This document shows, in pieces, positions 1-9,140 of a stretch of DNA of 64,000 nucleotides (the first letter of the stretch is position 1; each line of letters starts with the position of its first letter). The position numbers and the translations under genes are program-made. Source of the stretch: Sphingobacterium bambusae (GTDB lineage Bacteria > Bacteroidota > Bacteroidia > Sphingobacteriales > Sphingobacteriaceae). Location of the stretch: assembly GCF_033955345.1 (NCBI RefSeq), contig NZ_CP138332.1:3348001-3412000 (forward strand), in the 5' to 3' direction. The notes below the pieces were generated by a model. That model ran no database searches and was not told where the DNA came from. It saw nothing but the letters and a program-made list of their open reading frames with translations.

Positions 1-1859
1 CCAACAAACTTGAACTCGAAGATGTACGTGTTCCTTTGGTATGGGATGTGGAAAAAGAAGCTACGACACGAATCTTAGGGAAGGGATTTCAAGCAAATGA
101 CGAGATCACTTTGGAATCGTTGGACGGCTTGACAAAATCTTTTCAAATACGCTTATCTGAAACACAGGCTTCCCATGCGTCGTTTTTGCTTCCTGCTGAT
201 TTTATAGAAGGACGATATACGGTGCTGATCTCGCGTGGGGATGTAAAACAAACATTAGGCAGCAGCACGTTCAATTTCGTCTTGCGTGCAGATCTTCCGG
301 ATATCGCGGGCAAAACCATAAAAGGTGTCGTGCATATTGCTGGCAAAGGATTGGCGAATGTAGTTGTTTCTGATGGTCACGACCTTACGAAAACAGATGA
401 AGATGGCGTATACTATCTTTCTTCGAATAAACGGACGGGGTATGTTTTTGTCTCGATTCCTGGAAACCACGAGATGGTAATTTCGGCTAATAATCTTCCG
501 ACTTTTTATCGGTATACAAACCCCAACCCGAATGTTGTGGACACACGTGATTTTGAACTTAAGGCGGTAAACAATGATAAGCACGTTTTACTAAGTCTGG
601 CGGATATGCATCTGGCAAACCGAAATGAAGATCTTAACCAATTTCAAACGGGTTTTATTGCAGATGCCAACCAACAGATTGCCAAAATACAGACAACAGG
701 AAAAAAAGTATATGCCTTGACCTTGGGTGACCTTACTTGGGAAACCTATTGGTATAGTAACAACTTTATGCTTCCCGAATATGTAAGAGAAATAGCTAAA
801 CTCCACGCGCCTGTTTTCAATACAATCGGAAATCACGACAATGATCCTTATTTTGCCAGCGATTGGTTATCGGAGAATGCTTATCGCCGGATATTGGGGC
901 CTACCTACTATTCGTTTAATATTGGCCAAGTGCACTATGTGGTATTGGATAATATCGAATATATTAATGCGGGTGGCTCCACCGGAAATATCGGCAGCCG
1001 TAATTACAATGCGAGGTTGGCCGAGCAGCAGATAGCGTGGCTAAAGAAAGATCTAGAAACTGTTGACCCATCGACCCCAATTATAGTAGCTACGCATATT
1101 CAACTGCATAACGCTCCATCAAGTAACGGTACTTTGCCAGGCTTTCGCATGAGCAATGGCCAACAATTGGTTGATCTCTTTGCCCGTTTCGAACGCGTAC
1201 ATGTATTGACAGGGCACACACACGTAAACTATCGTGTTGTTCGAAACAACCAATTTATGGAACACAATACGGCTGCGATATGTGCTACTTGGTGGTGGAC
1301 AGGGCGTTCGGGATACGCAGGAAATCATATCGCACCGGATGGAAGTCCTGGCGGATATGGAATATGGGAGATGGATGGAAAGGATCTGAAATGGCAATAT
1401 AAATCCATTGGATATCAAGAAGATTATCAGTTTCGATCCTATGATCTCAATAATGTGCACATTACAGCAGCTAAATATGCGCCTAGCGCAAACGCAACAC
1501 ATCAAAATCTCGTAGCGCAGTATGCAGCGGATTTTGCAAAAGAGAATCGTAATAACGAGGTGTTGATTAATGTTTGGGGATACGATCCCAATTGGACGGT
1601 TTCAGTGACGGAAAATGGATCTGCATTGAGCGTACAGCGCGTTACGTCGTTTGATCCCTTGCACATCATCTCGTATGCGATGAAACGAATTAATGTTAAT
1701 GCGGTACCTACGTTCGATGCTTCAAACTCTTCACATATGTTTAAGGTTAAAGCGTCTTCCGCGACTAGTACTTTGCAGATCAGGGTCACGGATCGTTTTG
1801 GGAAGGTTTACGCCGAAGATATGGAGCGACCGAAAGCATTTAATTATGCTACGCGTTAA
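1..1859 (+). CDS. calcineurin-like metallophosphoesterase, 5' end outside window
   Basis: The frame is open from base 3 with no start in the window, so the N-terminus is missing; 618 codons are visible. A beta-rich N-terminal part (about residues 1-190, including a carboxypeptidase-regulatory-like segment) precedes a metallophosphoesterase core with the metal motifs DMH (near visible residue 201, a variant of DxH), GDLTW, GNHDND (near 276), THIQLH and TGHTH (near 404). A C-terminal beta domain of about 150 residues follows. This three-part architecture is known for Bacteroidota calcineurin-like phosphoesterases with Metallophos_N and Metallophos_C domains, usually exported. The substrate cannot be read from the sequence. 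It converges on the M1 peptidase gene across a strong bidirectional terminator. Confidence 0.9.
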   Translation, partial: NKLELEDVRVPLVWDVEKEATTRILGKGFQANDEITLESLDGLTKSFQIRLSETQASHASFLLPADFIEGRYTVLISRGDVKQTLGSSTFNFVLRADLPDIAGKTIKGVVHIAGKGLANVVVSDGHDLTKTDEDGVYYLSSNKRTGYVFVSIPGNHEMVISANNLPTFYRYTNPNPNVVDTRDFELKAVNNDKHVLLSLADMHLANRNEDLNQFQTGFIADANQQIAKIQTTGKKVYALTLGDLTWETYWYSNNFMLPEYVREIAKLHAPVFNTIGNHDNDPYFASDWLSENAYRRILGPTYYSFNIGQVHYVVLDNIEYINAGGSTGNIGSRNYNARLAEQQIAWLKKDLETVDPSTPIIVATHIQLHNAPSSNGTLPGFRMSNGQQLVDLFARFERVHVLTGHTHVNYRVVRNNQFMEHNTAAICATWWWTGRSGYAGNHIAPDGSPGGYGIWEMDGKDLKWQYKSIGYQEDYQFRSYDLNNVHITAAKYAPSANATHQNLVAQYAADFAKENRNNEVLINVWGYDPNWTVSVTENGSALSVQRVTSFDPLHIISYAMKRINVNAVPTFDASNSSHMFKVKASSATSTLQIRVTDRFGKVYAEDMERPKAFNYATR

Positions 1860-1882
1860 TTGGTACGGCAAACTCGAAAAAA

Positions 1883-1918
1883 CAAGCGGCTTACCCATTT
1901 CGGTAAGCCGCTTTTTGT
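1883..1918. terminator. bidirectional intrinsic terminator
   Basis: A perfect 10-bp stem GCGGCTTACC / GGTAAGCCGC (1886-1895 and 1902-1911) with a 6-nt loop has AACAA on the left and TTTTTGTT on the right. It can therefore terminate the phosphoesterase gene on the plus strand and the M1 peptidase gene on the minus strand. Confidence 0.85.
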
Positions 1919-1957
1919 TTGAGATATTTACTACGCTTGTATCCGCCAGCTCCTTTG

Positions 1958-3823
1958 CTATTGCTGCGGGTAAGTATTATTGGCAGACTCCACATCCGCG
2001 AGGCGTTGTGTAGGGTCGATCACTACTTTTACGGCCTTTTTGCTTAAAGGGATGCGGTAGGTTGGGTTCGTCCAGAACCAATCTTCCAAGACGGTTCGTT
2101 TTACGCCCTGGTAGATCTCGAAGTTCTCCGCTGGTTTTTCGCCGCGCATTTCGCGTAAGGGAATGTAGAAAAGCTCCTTGCTTCCGTCGGCATACTCAAC
2201 CAATAGATCGATAGGCATCGCAAAGTCAGACTTGTTGGACAGCACGATTTCTTTGTCGTTTACACTGCTGATGGCGTAGTCTATTTTACGTGTGGTATTG
2301 ATAAAAAGATTAAAATACCATTTCAGATTGACGCCCGAAACCTCTTCGGCCACGCGTTTGAAATCATTTGCTGTGGGATGTTTTAGCTTCCAGATATCGT
2401 AAAATTGCAGAAAGGTCTTTTGAAGATTCTGCTTTCCGATGATGTAGCCCAGCTGCTCGGCCAAGACCTGTCCTTTACTGTATGCCTCGTTGCTGTAGGC
2501 ATAATTGCTGTTGTAATAGTCGGCCAGTAGGCTCATGGGCTCTTCCTTGCCGGAAAGTGCGAGCTTGTAATAGGCGCGGTATCCACTGAGCACGGAGTTG
2601 GGCTCCAGCGTATCTCTCTTTTCAAACAGCTGTTGGAAGGCCTGTGCTTGCACATAGCTGGTGAAGCCTTCGTCAAACCATTCATCAACCGTTTCGTTGA
2701 TGCCAAAAAGATGTTGGTACCAAGAATGTGCTGCTTCGTGGAAAATCACGCCCACCAAACTCTTTAGGTTGCGTCCGCCGGTGACCAGTGTTGCCGTGCC
2801 ATATTCCATACCGCCATCGCCACCCTGCACCACGCTATAGGTAGACCATGGGTATGCACCAAAATGTGCCGATGTATAGTCAAAAAACTCGGTAGCGAGC
2901 TCGAGCGCTGTTTTCCAGTTGTCTTTGACCTCTTTGCTGCTAGGCAGGAATACCGTGTAGATGGTCACTCCACCCTTGCTTTGTGCAGAATCGACAACAA
3001 ATTTGGGGTCTGCCGCCCATACGAAATCATGAATATTCTCGGCTTTAAAATTCCAAGTTGCCTTACCCTCTTTTACCATCGCTTGCGGTTTCTTCATATA
3101 GCCTTTTACCGCTTGCGGGTTCTGCAGCTTGCCGGAAGCGCCGACAACAAAATCCTTGTTGAGATGTATCGTCACATCGAAATTGCCGAAGGGGGCGATG
3201 AATTCGCGGGCTACATATTCGTCAAGATGCCAACCAAACTCGTCAAAATGTGCCATTTTGGGATACCATTGTGCCATAGATAGCACTACGCCTTCTTTGG
3301 AGTTACGGCCACTACGGCGAATCTGCTCTGGAACCTGAGCGCTCCATTCCATGTCGAAATCTGCCGTTTGGCCGGCTTCAATGGCTTGCGGCAAGACCAC
3401 CTCTAGCAATGTGCCATCGATTTTATAGGTTGTAGGCTGCCCGTTCATGAGCAGGCTCTTAATTTTTTGATAGCCGATCTGTTCCGGCGTCAAGCTCGCT
3501 ATACGGCTTTGGTATTTCGGGCTTTCTTTGGTGCCTAGGTTGTTGCTCATGCGCGGGTCAGGATCCGAGATGTTGGACAAGCGGTAGTCCATCATGCTAC
3601 CCGGCTGAAAAGCATTGAAATAAAGGTGAAAGTATACCTTATGCAAGGCCTGATTGGAATTGTTGCTGTACTTCAGGTTCATCTTGCCTTGATACTGATA
3701 ATTCTTGTCGTCCACATCTATATCCATTTTGTAGTCTACGGCTTGCTGCCAGTAGTCAGCACGCTGTGCAAAAAGTATGCTGCTGGAAAGAATTAAAGTA
3801 GCAAGGGTGAATAGTTTTCTCAT
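1958..3823 (-). CDS. M1 family metallopeptidase (secreted aminopeptidase-like)
   Basis: The 621-aa product starts with a signal peptide (hydrophobic residues 5-18, cleavage near FAQ). The zinc site is HEAAH at residues 362-366, with the third ligand Glu about 18 residues later inside DEWFDEGF, which is the gluzincin HExxH-x18-E pattern. The upstream GGMEY matches the family exopeptidase motif GxMEN with Tyr in the last position. The N-terminal third is the beta domain that normally precedes the thermolysin-like fold. It probably trims peptides in the periplasm or outside the cell; specificity is unknown. The start lies 15 bp downstream of the small membrane-protein gene on the same strand, so the two are likely co-transcribed. 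Confidence 0.9.
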   Translation of the reverse strand: MRKLFTLATLILSSSILFAQRADYWQQAVDYKMDIDVDDKNYQYQGKMNLKYSNNSNQALHKVYFHLYFNAFQPGSMMDYRLSNISDPDPRMSNNLGTKESPKYQSRIASLTPEQIGYQKIKSLLMNGQPTTYKIDGTLLEVVLPQAIEAGQTADFDMEWSAQVPEQIRRSGRNSKEGVVLSMAQWYPKMAHFDEFGWHLDEYVAREFIAPFGNFDVTIHLNKDFVVGASGKLQNPQAVKGYMKKPQAMVKEGKATWNFKAENIHDFVWAADPKFVVDSAQSKGGVTIYTVFLPSSKEVKDNWKTALELATEFFDYTSAHFGAYPWSTYSVVQGGDGGMEYGTATLVTGGRNLKSLVGVIFHEAAHSWYQHLFGINETVDEWFDEGFTSYVQAQAFQQLFEKRDTLEPNSVLSGYRAYYKLALSGKEEPMSLLADYYNSNYAYSNEAYSKGQVLAEQLGYIIGKQNLQKTFLQFYDIWKLKHPTANDFKRVAEEVSGVNLKWYFNLFINTTRKIDYAISSVNDKEIVLSNKSDFAMPIDLLVEYADGSKELFYIPLREMRGEKPAENFEIYQGVKRTVLEDWFWTNPTYRIPLSKKAVKVVIDPTQRLADVESANNTYPQQ

Positions 3824-3838
3824 GTGCTAGTGTTGGAT

Positions 3839-4279
3839 TTACATATAATAATATTCGACGCCTTGTTGTTTCAGCGCATGGATCAGCGCATTCAGATCGT
3901 CGTCTTTTTGGAACAGTTTATTGCGCCAATATCGTTTTGGTGCTTTCGATTTGGTCAAGAAAATCATGATTAAGTTACCTCCAGATCGTGGCAGGTTTCG
4001 CAAGTATTTTACCTCGGAAAGAATCAGTAATTCCTCCTTATCATTGTGGAATCGTATGCTTACCTCATCGTTCTTGATCGTCCAGTACGAATCATTTCGG
4101 CTGCCTTTAATACTCAACAACAAGAGTAGCGGCAAGCTGCACAAAACAATCAGAATCTTAACGGCTTCCTGTAAGGGCAACCGCGATGCAATTGCCGTAA
4201 CGATACATACGCCTAGTAGAAGAAGAACCATATATTTTCCGCGATGCAGGGTTGCGATGTGGAAAGTCGTGTCGCTCAT
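3839..4279 (-). CDS. small membrane protein of unknown function
   Basis: A 146-aa protein with two hydrophobic segments near residues 15-32 and 38-58, separated by a short loop, then a soluble beta-rich C-terminal half rich in charged residues (SYWTIKNDEVSIRF and onward). This layout resembles bacterial PH-like membrane proteins of the YcxB type, but no diagnostic motif is visible and the family is not recognised. It sits 15 bp upstream of the M1 peptidase gene and probably shares its transcript. A CAAAAATA sequence at 4284-4291 (TATTTTTG on the minus strand) could be a -7 element, but it overlaps a T-rich terminator arm and is doubtful. Confidence 0.7.
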   Translation of the reverse strand: MSDTTFHIATLHRGKYMVLLLLGVCIVTAIASRLPLQEAVKILIVLCSLPLLLLLSIKGSRNDSYWTIKNDEVSIRFHNDKEELLILSEVKYLRNLPRSGGNLIMIFLTKSKAPKRYWRNKLFQKDDDLNALIHALKQQGVEYYYM

Positions 4280-4290
4280 GGCTCAAAAAT

Positions 4291-4323
4291 AATAAAAGAG
4301 CAACCATATTTTGCTCTTTTATT
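4291..4323. terminator. hairpin terminator after the M23 gene
   Basis: A perfect 13-bp inverted repeat (AATAAAAGAGCAA at 4291-4303, complement at 4311-4323) encloses a 7-nt loop. On the minus strand it is followed by ATTTTTGAGC. It lies between the end of the M23 peptidase gene and the start of the small membrane-protein gene and is the likely terminator of the former. Confidence 0.65.
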
Positions 4324-4393
4324 AGAATATCACGATATATTTACGCTTCGGAGAGGCTCGTTAAGCGTCCTATTTCTGTTCTTTTTGAAGAAT

Positions 4394-5248
4394 TTAGAAG
4401 GTGAAAAACTTAGCCGGATTCAGCTTCTTGTCATTTTGCACCACTTCGTAATGTAGGTGTGGACCCGTACTTCTTCCGGTGCTGCCCAGTAGGCCTACAA
4501 TTTCTCCAGCCTCGATAGCTTCACCTCTTTTTACACGCGTACGGGTCAAGTGTGCATAACGCGTTTCATAACCATTATTATGTTTCACCATCACCACGTA
4601 ACCATAATCTCCTTTGTATCCAGCAAATGTAACCCGACCTTTTGCCGTTGCGCGTACTGGATCGCCTACTCTGCCTTTGAGATCGACTCCAGCGTGCATC
4701 TCCCGACCACGGTTGGTGAACGGATTCCGGCGGTAACCGAATGGGGAGGTGATACGTCCCGGATGCGGTACGCCGAGCGGCATGCCGTCAAGCTTAGCTT
4801 CCAAGTTGCGCAATTGTTTCTTGTAAAAGATGGACAGCTCCACAAGATCATCTTCACCGCTTTCCACGGGTCCGCCCATGTTCTTCATTTTGATCTCCTT
4901 CAATCCACGGGTACGCATCTTTTTATTGATACGGGCCAAGGTGCTGTCTATAGAATTAAAGGATTTCTTCATCTCCTCGGTGGTCAATTGACTATTTGCA
5001 CCTTCTTCTTCAAGCTGCCTTTTTTGTTCGTTGAGGATGTTTATTTTTTTATTGTAAGCAGCGGTATACTCTTCCGTAGTTTGCTGTTTCACGACATAGG
5101 CGACACAGAATACGGTCATCGCGATCAGCGCAATAAAAGATCCTACTATTTTTTTCCAATGGGTAACGATTAGTGTCGGTACTTGCATTCTTCGGGTGGA
5201 TGTACCATCCGTTTCGACGAAAAGCACCGCTGTTTTTTTCTTTAGCAT
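4394..5248 (-). CDS. M23 family metallopeptidase, membrane-anchored (LytM-like)
   Basis: The product is about 284 aa from the chosen ATG at 5248. A cytoplasmic N-terminal tail is followed by one membrane segment (VGSFIALIAMTVFCVAYVV), a coiled-coil stretch (EEYTAAYNKKINILNEQKRQ and onward) and a C-terminal LytM domain. The zinc motifs are MHAGVDL and GPHLHYEV, and both are intact, so peptidoglycan endopeptidase activity is plausible. The GTG 39 bases further upstream (5287) extends the frame but overlaps a consensus -7 element, so it is rejected as the start. The gene is divergent from mutY. Confidence 0.88.
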   Translation of the reverse strand: MLKKKTAVLFVETDGTSTRRMQVPTLIVTHWKKIVGSFIALIAMTVFCVAYVVKQQTTEEYTAAYNKKINILNEQKRQLEEEGANSQLTTEEMKKSFNSIDSTLARINKKMRTRGLKEIKMKNMGGPVESGEDDLVELSIFYKKQLRNLEAKLDGMPLGVPHPGRITSPFGYRRNPFTNRGREMHAGVDLKGRVGDPVRATAKGRVTFAGYKGDYGYVVMVKHNNGYETRYAHLTRTRVKRGEAIEAGEIVGLLGSTGRSTGPHLHYEVVQNDKKLNPAKFFTF

Positions 5249-5286
5249 AGCGTCAATAACAAAAACTTTTTTAATGATACGGAGCA

Positions 5287-5318
5287 CAAAGGTACCCGAT
5301 CAAGTGCTTTATGTTCAA
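5287..5318 (-). promoter_or_regulatory. Bacteroidota-type promoter of the M23 gene
   Basis: On the minus strand a TTG (5316-5318) is followed after 21 bp by TACCTTTG (5287-5294), matching the Bacteroidota -33/-7 consensus TTG-N17-23-TAnnTTTG. Transcription would begin near 5280, giving a leader of about 30 nt before the ATG at 5248. Confidence 0.7.
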
Positions 5319-5382
5319 TATTTTACATTTTTTAACATTTGAGGGGGCTGTTTTTATTGTAAAAAAATAAGCAACTTTGTGC

Positions 5383-6450
5383 ATGTCGTTTGCCTCAAAT
5401 TTGATGATTTGGTACCGTGAGCATGGAAGAGACCTACCTTGGAGAAACACCCAAGACCCCTATGTTATCTGGCTTTCCGAGATTATTTTACAACAGACCC
5501 GTGTGGAGCAGGGATTACCCTATTTTCATCGTTTTTTGGATGCTTTTCCAATTGTAACAAAATTCGCCGAGGCGGATGAAGAGGAAGTGCTTCGTTTATG
5601 GCAAGGATTGGGTTACTATTCGCGTGCTAGAAACATGCATAAGGCCGCTAAAATGGTCATCAGCGAGTTTGCCGGTGATTTCCCGACGCGCTATGCCGAT
5701 GTCATTCGCTTGCCGGGGGTTGGCGAGTACACGGCGGCGGCCATTGCCTCTTTTTCTGTGAACGAGCCCAAGGCTGTTGTCGATGGAAACGTCTATCGGG
5801 TACTTTCTCGCTACTTTGGTATTTCTGAACCGATAAATGGGAGTAAGGGTAAAAAAATGTTTGCCGCGCTCGCGCAGGAGCTGTTGGACGTTGAGCATGC
5901 CGCGACCTACAATCAAGCCATTATGGATTTTGGTGCCCTGCAATGTAAGCCCAAGAAGCCACTGTGTGGAACCTGTACTTTCCAATTGGATTGTGTGGCG
6001 CTGAAAGAAGATATAGTGGATAACCTTCCTGTCAAATTGAAAGGCAAGGCAAGCAGGGACCGCTACTTTCATTATTTTATTATCCGTAAAGATGATAGCA
6101 TACTGATGTCAAAAAGAGGAACCTCCGATGTTTGGGCGAATCTTTATGAATTTCCTATGATCGAGACGGAGCGCGACGTGGATATGGAAGAGTTGCGAGC
6201 GCTTAACGACTTCGCAACCTATTTTCCGCCCAATGCACCCTTATTAGAATTAGGAAAGGTTGCCAAACACATCTTGAGCCACCAAAATATTTATGCTAAA
6301 TTTTACATCCTCGATGATGCCGATGCGTTGCGACTAAAAAAAAGCGGTTGGAATTATCATCTGTTGGAAAAAATTGATACATTAGCCAAACATAAACTTA
6401 TATTTTCTTTTCTTGAAAAGAACAAGCAACTAATTAATCCTAAAATTTAG
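5383..6450 (+). CDS. mutY: A/G-specific adenine glycosylase MutY
   Basis: A 355-aa base-excision repair glycosylase that removes adenine mispaired with 8-oxoguanine. Visible motifs are SEIILQQTRV with the catalytic-type Glu33, the helix-hairpin-helix LPGVGEYTAAAI, the catalytic Asp134 in VVDGNVYRV, and the [4Fe-4S] ligands C188-x6-C-x2-C-x5-C204. A C-terminal NUDIX-like region (about 225-345) is the MutT-like 8-oxoG recognition domain. The ATG at 5383 is preferred over the in-frame TTG two codons earlier. A CAACTTTG sequence ending at 5379 resembles a -7 element with one mismatch and would imply an almost leaderless mRNA. ssb follows after 2 bp. Confidence 0.97.
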   Translation: MSFASNLMIWYREHGRDLPWRNTQDPYVIWLSEIILQQTRVEQGLPYFHRFLDAFPIVTKFAEADEEEVLRLWQGLGYYSRARNMHKAAKMVISEFAGDFPTRYADVIRLPGVGEYTAAAIASFSVNEPKAVVDGNVYRVLSRYFGISEPINGSKGKKMFAALAQELLDVEHAATYNQAIMDFGALQCKPKKPLCGTCTFQLDCVALKEDIVDNLPVKLKGKASRDRYFHYFIIRKDDSILMSKRGTSDVWANLYEFPMIETERDVDMEELRALNDFATYFPPNAPLLELGKVAKHILSHQNIYAKFYILDDADALRLKKSGWNYHLLEKIDTLAKHKLIFSFLEKNKQLINPKI

Positions 6451-6452
6451 CT

Positions 6453-6899
6453 ATGGCAAGTGTTAATAAAGTAATTTTGGTTGGGCATTTGGGCAAAGAT
6501 CCTGAAGTGCGTTACCTAGAAGGTAATATCACCGTTTGCAGTTTTCCGTTGGCAACATCCGAGACCTACACAAAAGATGGTGTTCGCATGCAGCATACCG
6601 AATGGCACAACATCGTGATGTGGCGCAATTTGGGTGAAATGGCCGTGAAATACTTGAAGAAAGGAAAATTGGTCTATATCGAAGGACGCTTGCGCACACG
6701 CAATTATGAAGATAAAGAAGGGAATAGACGCTTTGTGACCGAGATTGTTGGCGAGAGCTTCAAGCTGCTAGGGCGGCCATCTGATTTTGGACAGACCACG
6801 AAAAGCCCCAATGCAGAAAGTGCAACCGACGAAGTAGAGAAAGAGCAGGAGGTAGATTTTACCGAGAACAACAACGATACGGACGGATTGCCGTTCTAG
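6453..6899 (+). CDS. ssb: single-stranded DNA-binding protein
   Basis: A 148-aa protein with an N-terminal OB fold (MASVNKVILVGHLGKDPEVR, the TEWHNIVMW core and YIEGRLRTRNYED). A polar, acidic, flexible tail ends in DGLPF, the Bacteroidota form of the SSB tip that recruits replication and repair partners. It starts 2 bp after mutY and is probably co-transcribed with it, an arrangement seen in related genomes. Length and motifs are normal. Confidence 0.96.
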   Translation: MASVNKVILVGHLGKDPEVRYLEGNITVCSFPLATSETYTKDGVRMQHTEWHNIVMWRNLGEMAVKYLKKGKLVYIEGRLRTRNYEDKEGNRRFVTEIVGESFKLLGRPSDFGQTTKSPNAESATDEVEKEQEVDFTENNNDTDGLPF

Positions 6900-6965
6900 A
6901 AGCTAACCACTTTTGTTTGCGGCAAAAATTAAGGACGCTTAACCCTAATTTTTAATATTTTGCTG

Positions 6966-6973
6966 TATCTTTG
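6966..6973 (+). promoter_or_regulatory. -7 element upstream of pheS
   Basis: TATCTTTG matches TAnnTTTG exactly and ends only 5 nt before the pheS ATG at 6979, which suggests a leaderless or near-leaderless transcript. No good -33 TTG is present at the expected spacing. Confidence 0.5.
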
Positions 6974-6978
6974 GCACT

Positions 6979-8016
6979 ATGTTGCAGGACAAAATTACGC
7001 AGTATTCGCAAGAAATTAATGAGTTTACGCCCACCTCAGCCGCTGATGTGGAGCAGTTTCGTTTAAAGTTTTTGGTATCCAAAGGGATCGTCAAATCACT
7101 TTTTGATGAGTTTAAATCCGTTTCAGCAGATGAGAAACGTACCTTGGGTAAGGTGTTGAACGAGTTTAAGCAACTTGCGGAACAGAAATTTTCCGAAGCA
7201 CAAGAGCAGTTTGCTGGTTCCACGACGAAAGCCGTGCGTTCCGATGCCGACCTCACATTGCCGGGTGAAGGATTTCAGCTGGGATCACGTCATCCACTGT
7301 CGCTAGTGCGTAAAGAGATCGTAGAGATTTTCAAAAAACTAGGATTTGTGGTGTCCGAAGGACCGGAAATCGAAGACGACTGGCATAATTTCTCCGCCCT
7401 TAACTTCCCGCCAGAGCATCCGGCGAGAGATATGCAGGATACCTTCTTTGTCGAGAAGAAAGAAGGTAATGATATCGCTTTGCGTACGCATACCTCATCC
7501 GTTCAGGTACGCTTGATGGAGATGGGAAAACCACCCTTCCGTGCTATTATGCCGGGGCGTGTATATAGAAATGAAGCAATATCGGCACGCGCCCACTGTT
7601 TCTTCCACCAAGTGGAAGGACTATATGTCGATGAGCAGGTGTCATTCGCAGATCTAAAGCAGACGCTTTACCATTTTGTACAGGAGCTTTATGGCGAAGG
7701 TACGAAAGTGCGTTTCCGTCCTTCCTATTTCCCATTCACCGAGCCATCTGCTGAGATGGATATATCTTGTACCATTTGTAAAGGAGATGGCTGTCAGTTA
7801 TGTAAGTATTCGGGTTGGGTAGAAATCCTCGGCTGTGGTATGGTTGATCCGAACGTGTTGGAAAACTGTGGTATAGACAGTAAGAAATATTCCGGATTTG
7901 CTTTTGGAATGGGCATCGAGCGTATTACAAATCTGAAATACGAAATCCGTGATCTTCGTCTGTTTTCAGAAAACGATGATCGCTTCCTGTCTCAATTCGA
8001 AACAGAGATTATTTAG
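6979..8016 (+). CDS. pheS: phenylalanine-tRNA ligase alpha subunit
   Basis: A 345-aa class II aminoacyl-tRNA synthetase alpha chain, which pairs with PheT (not in the window) to charge tRNA-Phe. The N-terminal coiled-coil tRNA-binding arm covers about residues 1-90. The catalytic core has the motif 2 region PGRVYRNEAISARAHCFFHQ and motif 3 GFAFGMGIERITNLKY. A cysteine cluster, CTICKGDGCQLC, sits within the core; it looks like a metal site and is seen in many Bacteroidota PheS. It is the first gene of a tight run with two downstream genes (3-bp gaps). Confidence 0.96.
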   Translation: MLQDKITQYSQEINEFTPTSAADVEQFRLKFLVSKGIVKSLFDEFKSVSADEKRTLGKVLNEFKQLAEQKFSEAQEQFAGSTTKAVRSDADLTLPGEGFQLGSRHPLSLVRKEIVEIFKKLGFVVSEGPEIEDDWHNFSALNFPPEHPARDMQDTFFVEKKEGNDIALRTHTSSVQVRLMEMGKPPFRAIMPGRVYRNEAISARAHCFFHQVEGLYVDEQVSFADLKQTLYHFVQELYGEGTKVRFRPSYFPFTEPSAEMDISCTICKGDGCQLCKYSGWVEILGCGMVDPNVLENCGIDSKKYSGFAFGMGIERITNLKYEIRDLRLFSENDDRFLSQFETEII

Positions 8017-8019
8017 CAT

Positions 8020-8436
8020 ATGATGATAGGAATCCGTTACATCGCTGCTCTGTCGACCGTTGCCCTGTTGGGCGCTTGCGGAGCAGATAGTTGTAATGTG
8101 GTTCCTAATCGATCGTTCACGACAAATATCAACCAAACGGAGCATTTAGGCGTTTACGCCACCAAAGGTTGGGCCTACGCGCAAGGCGGGTATGTGGGTT
8201 TGGTGGTTTACAACATGGGCACGCAGCAGGATCCTAAGCTTATTGCGTACGACCGTTGCAGTACGGTAAATCCGGAGGCCGGCAATCGCGTAGAGGTTCA
8301 GGGAATGCTGTTGGTCGATCGGGTTTCCGGTGCGAAATGGCTCTTGGAAGATGGCTCTCCCGCAGAGCTGGCAGAATGTCCTTTGCGACCCTACTCGGTA
8401 GGACAGCAGGGCAACGTCTTTTATGTACAAAACTAA
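8020..8436 (+). CDS. lipoprotein with degenerate Rieske-like fold
   Basis: A 138-aa protein with a lipoprotein signal (lipobox LLGAC). The body reads like a Rieske [2Fe-2S] domain whose ligands are gone: LIAYDRCSTVNPE stands where families carry a CxH box, SGAKWLLEDGSPA stands where they carry CxxHGSxFDLxTGxPxxGPA, and AECPLRPYSV matches the closing PLxxY strand. The resemblance is my reading of spacing and phrase, not a database hit. Start is ATG 8020 or the adjacent ATG 8023. It is 3 bp from both pheS and the TetR gene, so it is part of that operon. Function unknown. Confidence 0.75.
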   Translation: MMIGIRYIAALSTVALLGACGADSCNVVPNRSFTTNINQTEHLGVYATKGWAYAQGGYVGLVVYNMGTQQDPKLIAYDRCSTVNPEAGNRVEVQGMLLVDRVSGAKWLLEDGSPAELAECPLRPYSVGQQGNVFYVQN

Positions 8437-8439
8437 GGC

Positions 8440-9015
8440 ATGGAACAAGATAAGGTCATACTAGCTATCAAAAAATCTGCCCGCGACTTATTTAGACGTT
8501 ACGGTTATAACAAAACCAGTGTGAATGAGCTAGCGAAGCAGTCGAAGATTGCCAAAGCCACGTTTTATAAACACTTTGCCAGTAAGGAGCTCATCCTGCA
8601 CGAGGTCTTGATGGACTATATCCGTGAAAATGTGCAGGATATTTTAGATAAAAACGTTCGCGAACGTGATCTGTCTACTTTTTTGGCCAATACCATCCTG
8701 CGCGTCAGTCGCGTTACCTACACGGTGTGTAACGAATTTGTCGGTTGGGAATTTATTCGTGAATCGGCCAATGCACAAGAGTACCTAAAGACACTTTCTG
8801 ATGATTTGGAATTTCTTCTTCTGAGTTCTTTCGTTCAGAACGAGACCATTGGTCATACCGTTCCTGAAGAGCGCCTTACTTTTTTGATTAAATCCAGTAA
8901 AAATATCGTGTTTTCTTTTGCATTTACCGCAGTGACCGATGCGGACGTGCGTAAGAATTTCATATCCTTCCAGAAGGAGATCCTACCGTATTTGGTGCAG
9001 GCTACATTGCTTTAA
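8440..9015 (+). CDS. TetR/AcrR family transcriptional regulator
   Basis: A 191-aa protein. The N-terminal TetR helix-turn-helix is clear (ARDLFRRYGYNKTSVNELAK, then IAKATFYKHFASKELIL at about residues 38-54). The C-terminal ligand-binding part is all-helical and not assignable to a ligand. It is the last gene of the pheS run and overlaps no other gene. No target operator is obvious next to it; it might act elsewhere, but the window gives no proof. Confidence 0.88.
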   Translation: MEQDKVILAIKKSARDLFRRYGYNKTSVNELAKQSKIAKATFYKHFASKELILHEVLMDYIRENVQDILDKNVRERDLSTFLANTILRVSRVTYTVCNEFVGWEFIRESANAQEYLKTLSDDLEFLLLSSFVQNETIGHTVPEERLTFLIKSSKNIVFSFAFTAVTDADVRKNFISFQKEILPYLVQATLL

Positions 9016-9140
9016 GCAGATGCGCAGTTTCTTTGATTGCCGAATGTATTCATTTCGAAATATCTTGCAATCAGTTATTTCCAATATTATTTTTTCCTTA
9101 AGACTGTTAAACCTGTTTCCGCTACCGCTTTTAATACCAC

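Noticed and set aside
5249..5287. GTG start at 5287 for the M23 peptidase
   Set aside because: It overlaps the -7 element TACCTTTG and would add residues unlike the family start; ATG 5248 fits better.
8440..9015. TetR protein as the proven regulator of the RND operon
   Set aside because: The genes are 14 kb apart with unrelated neighbours; kept only as a testable possibility.
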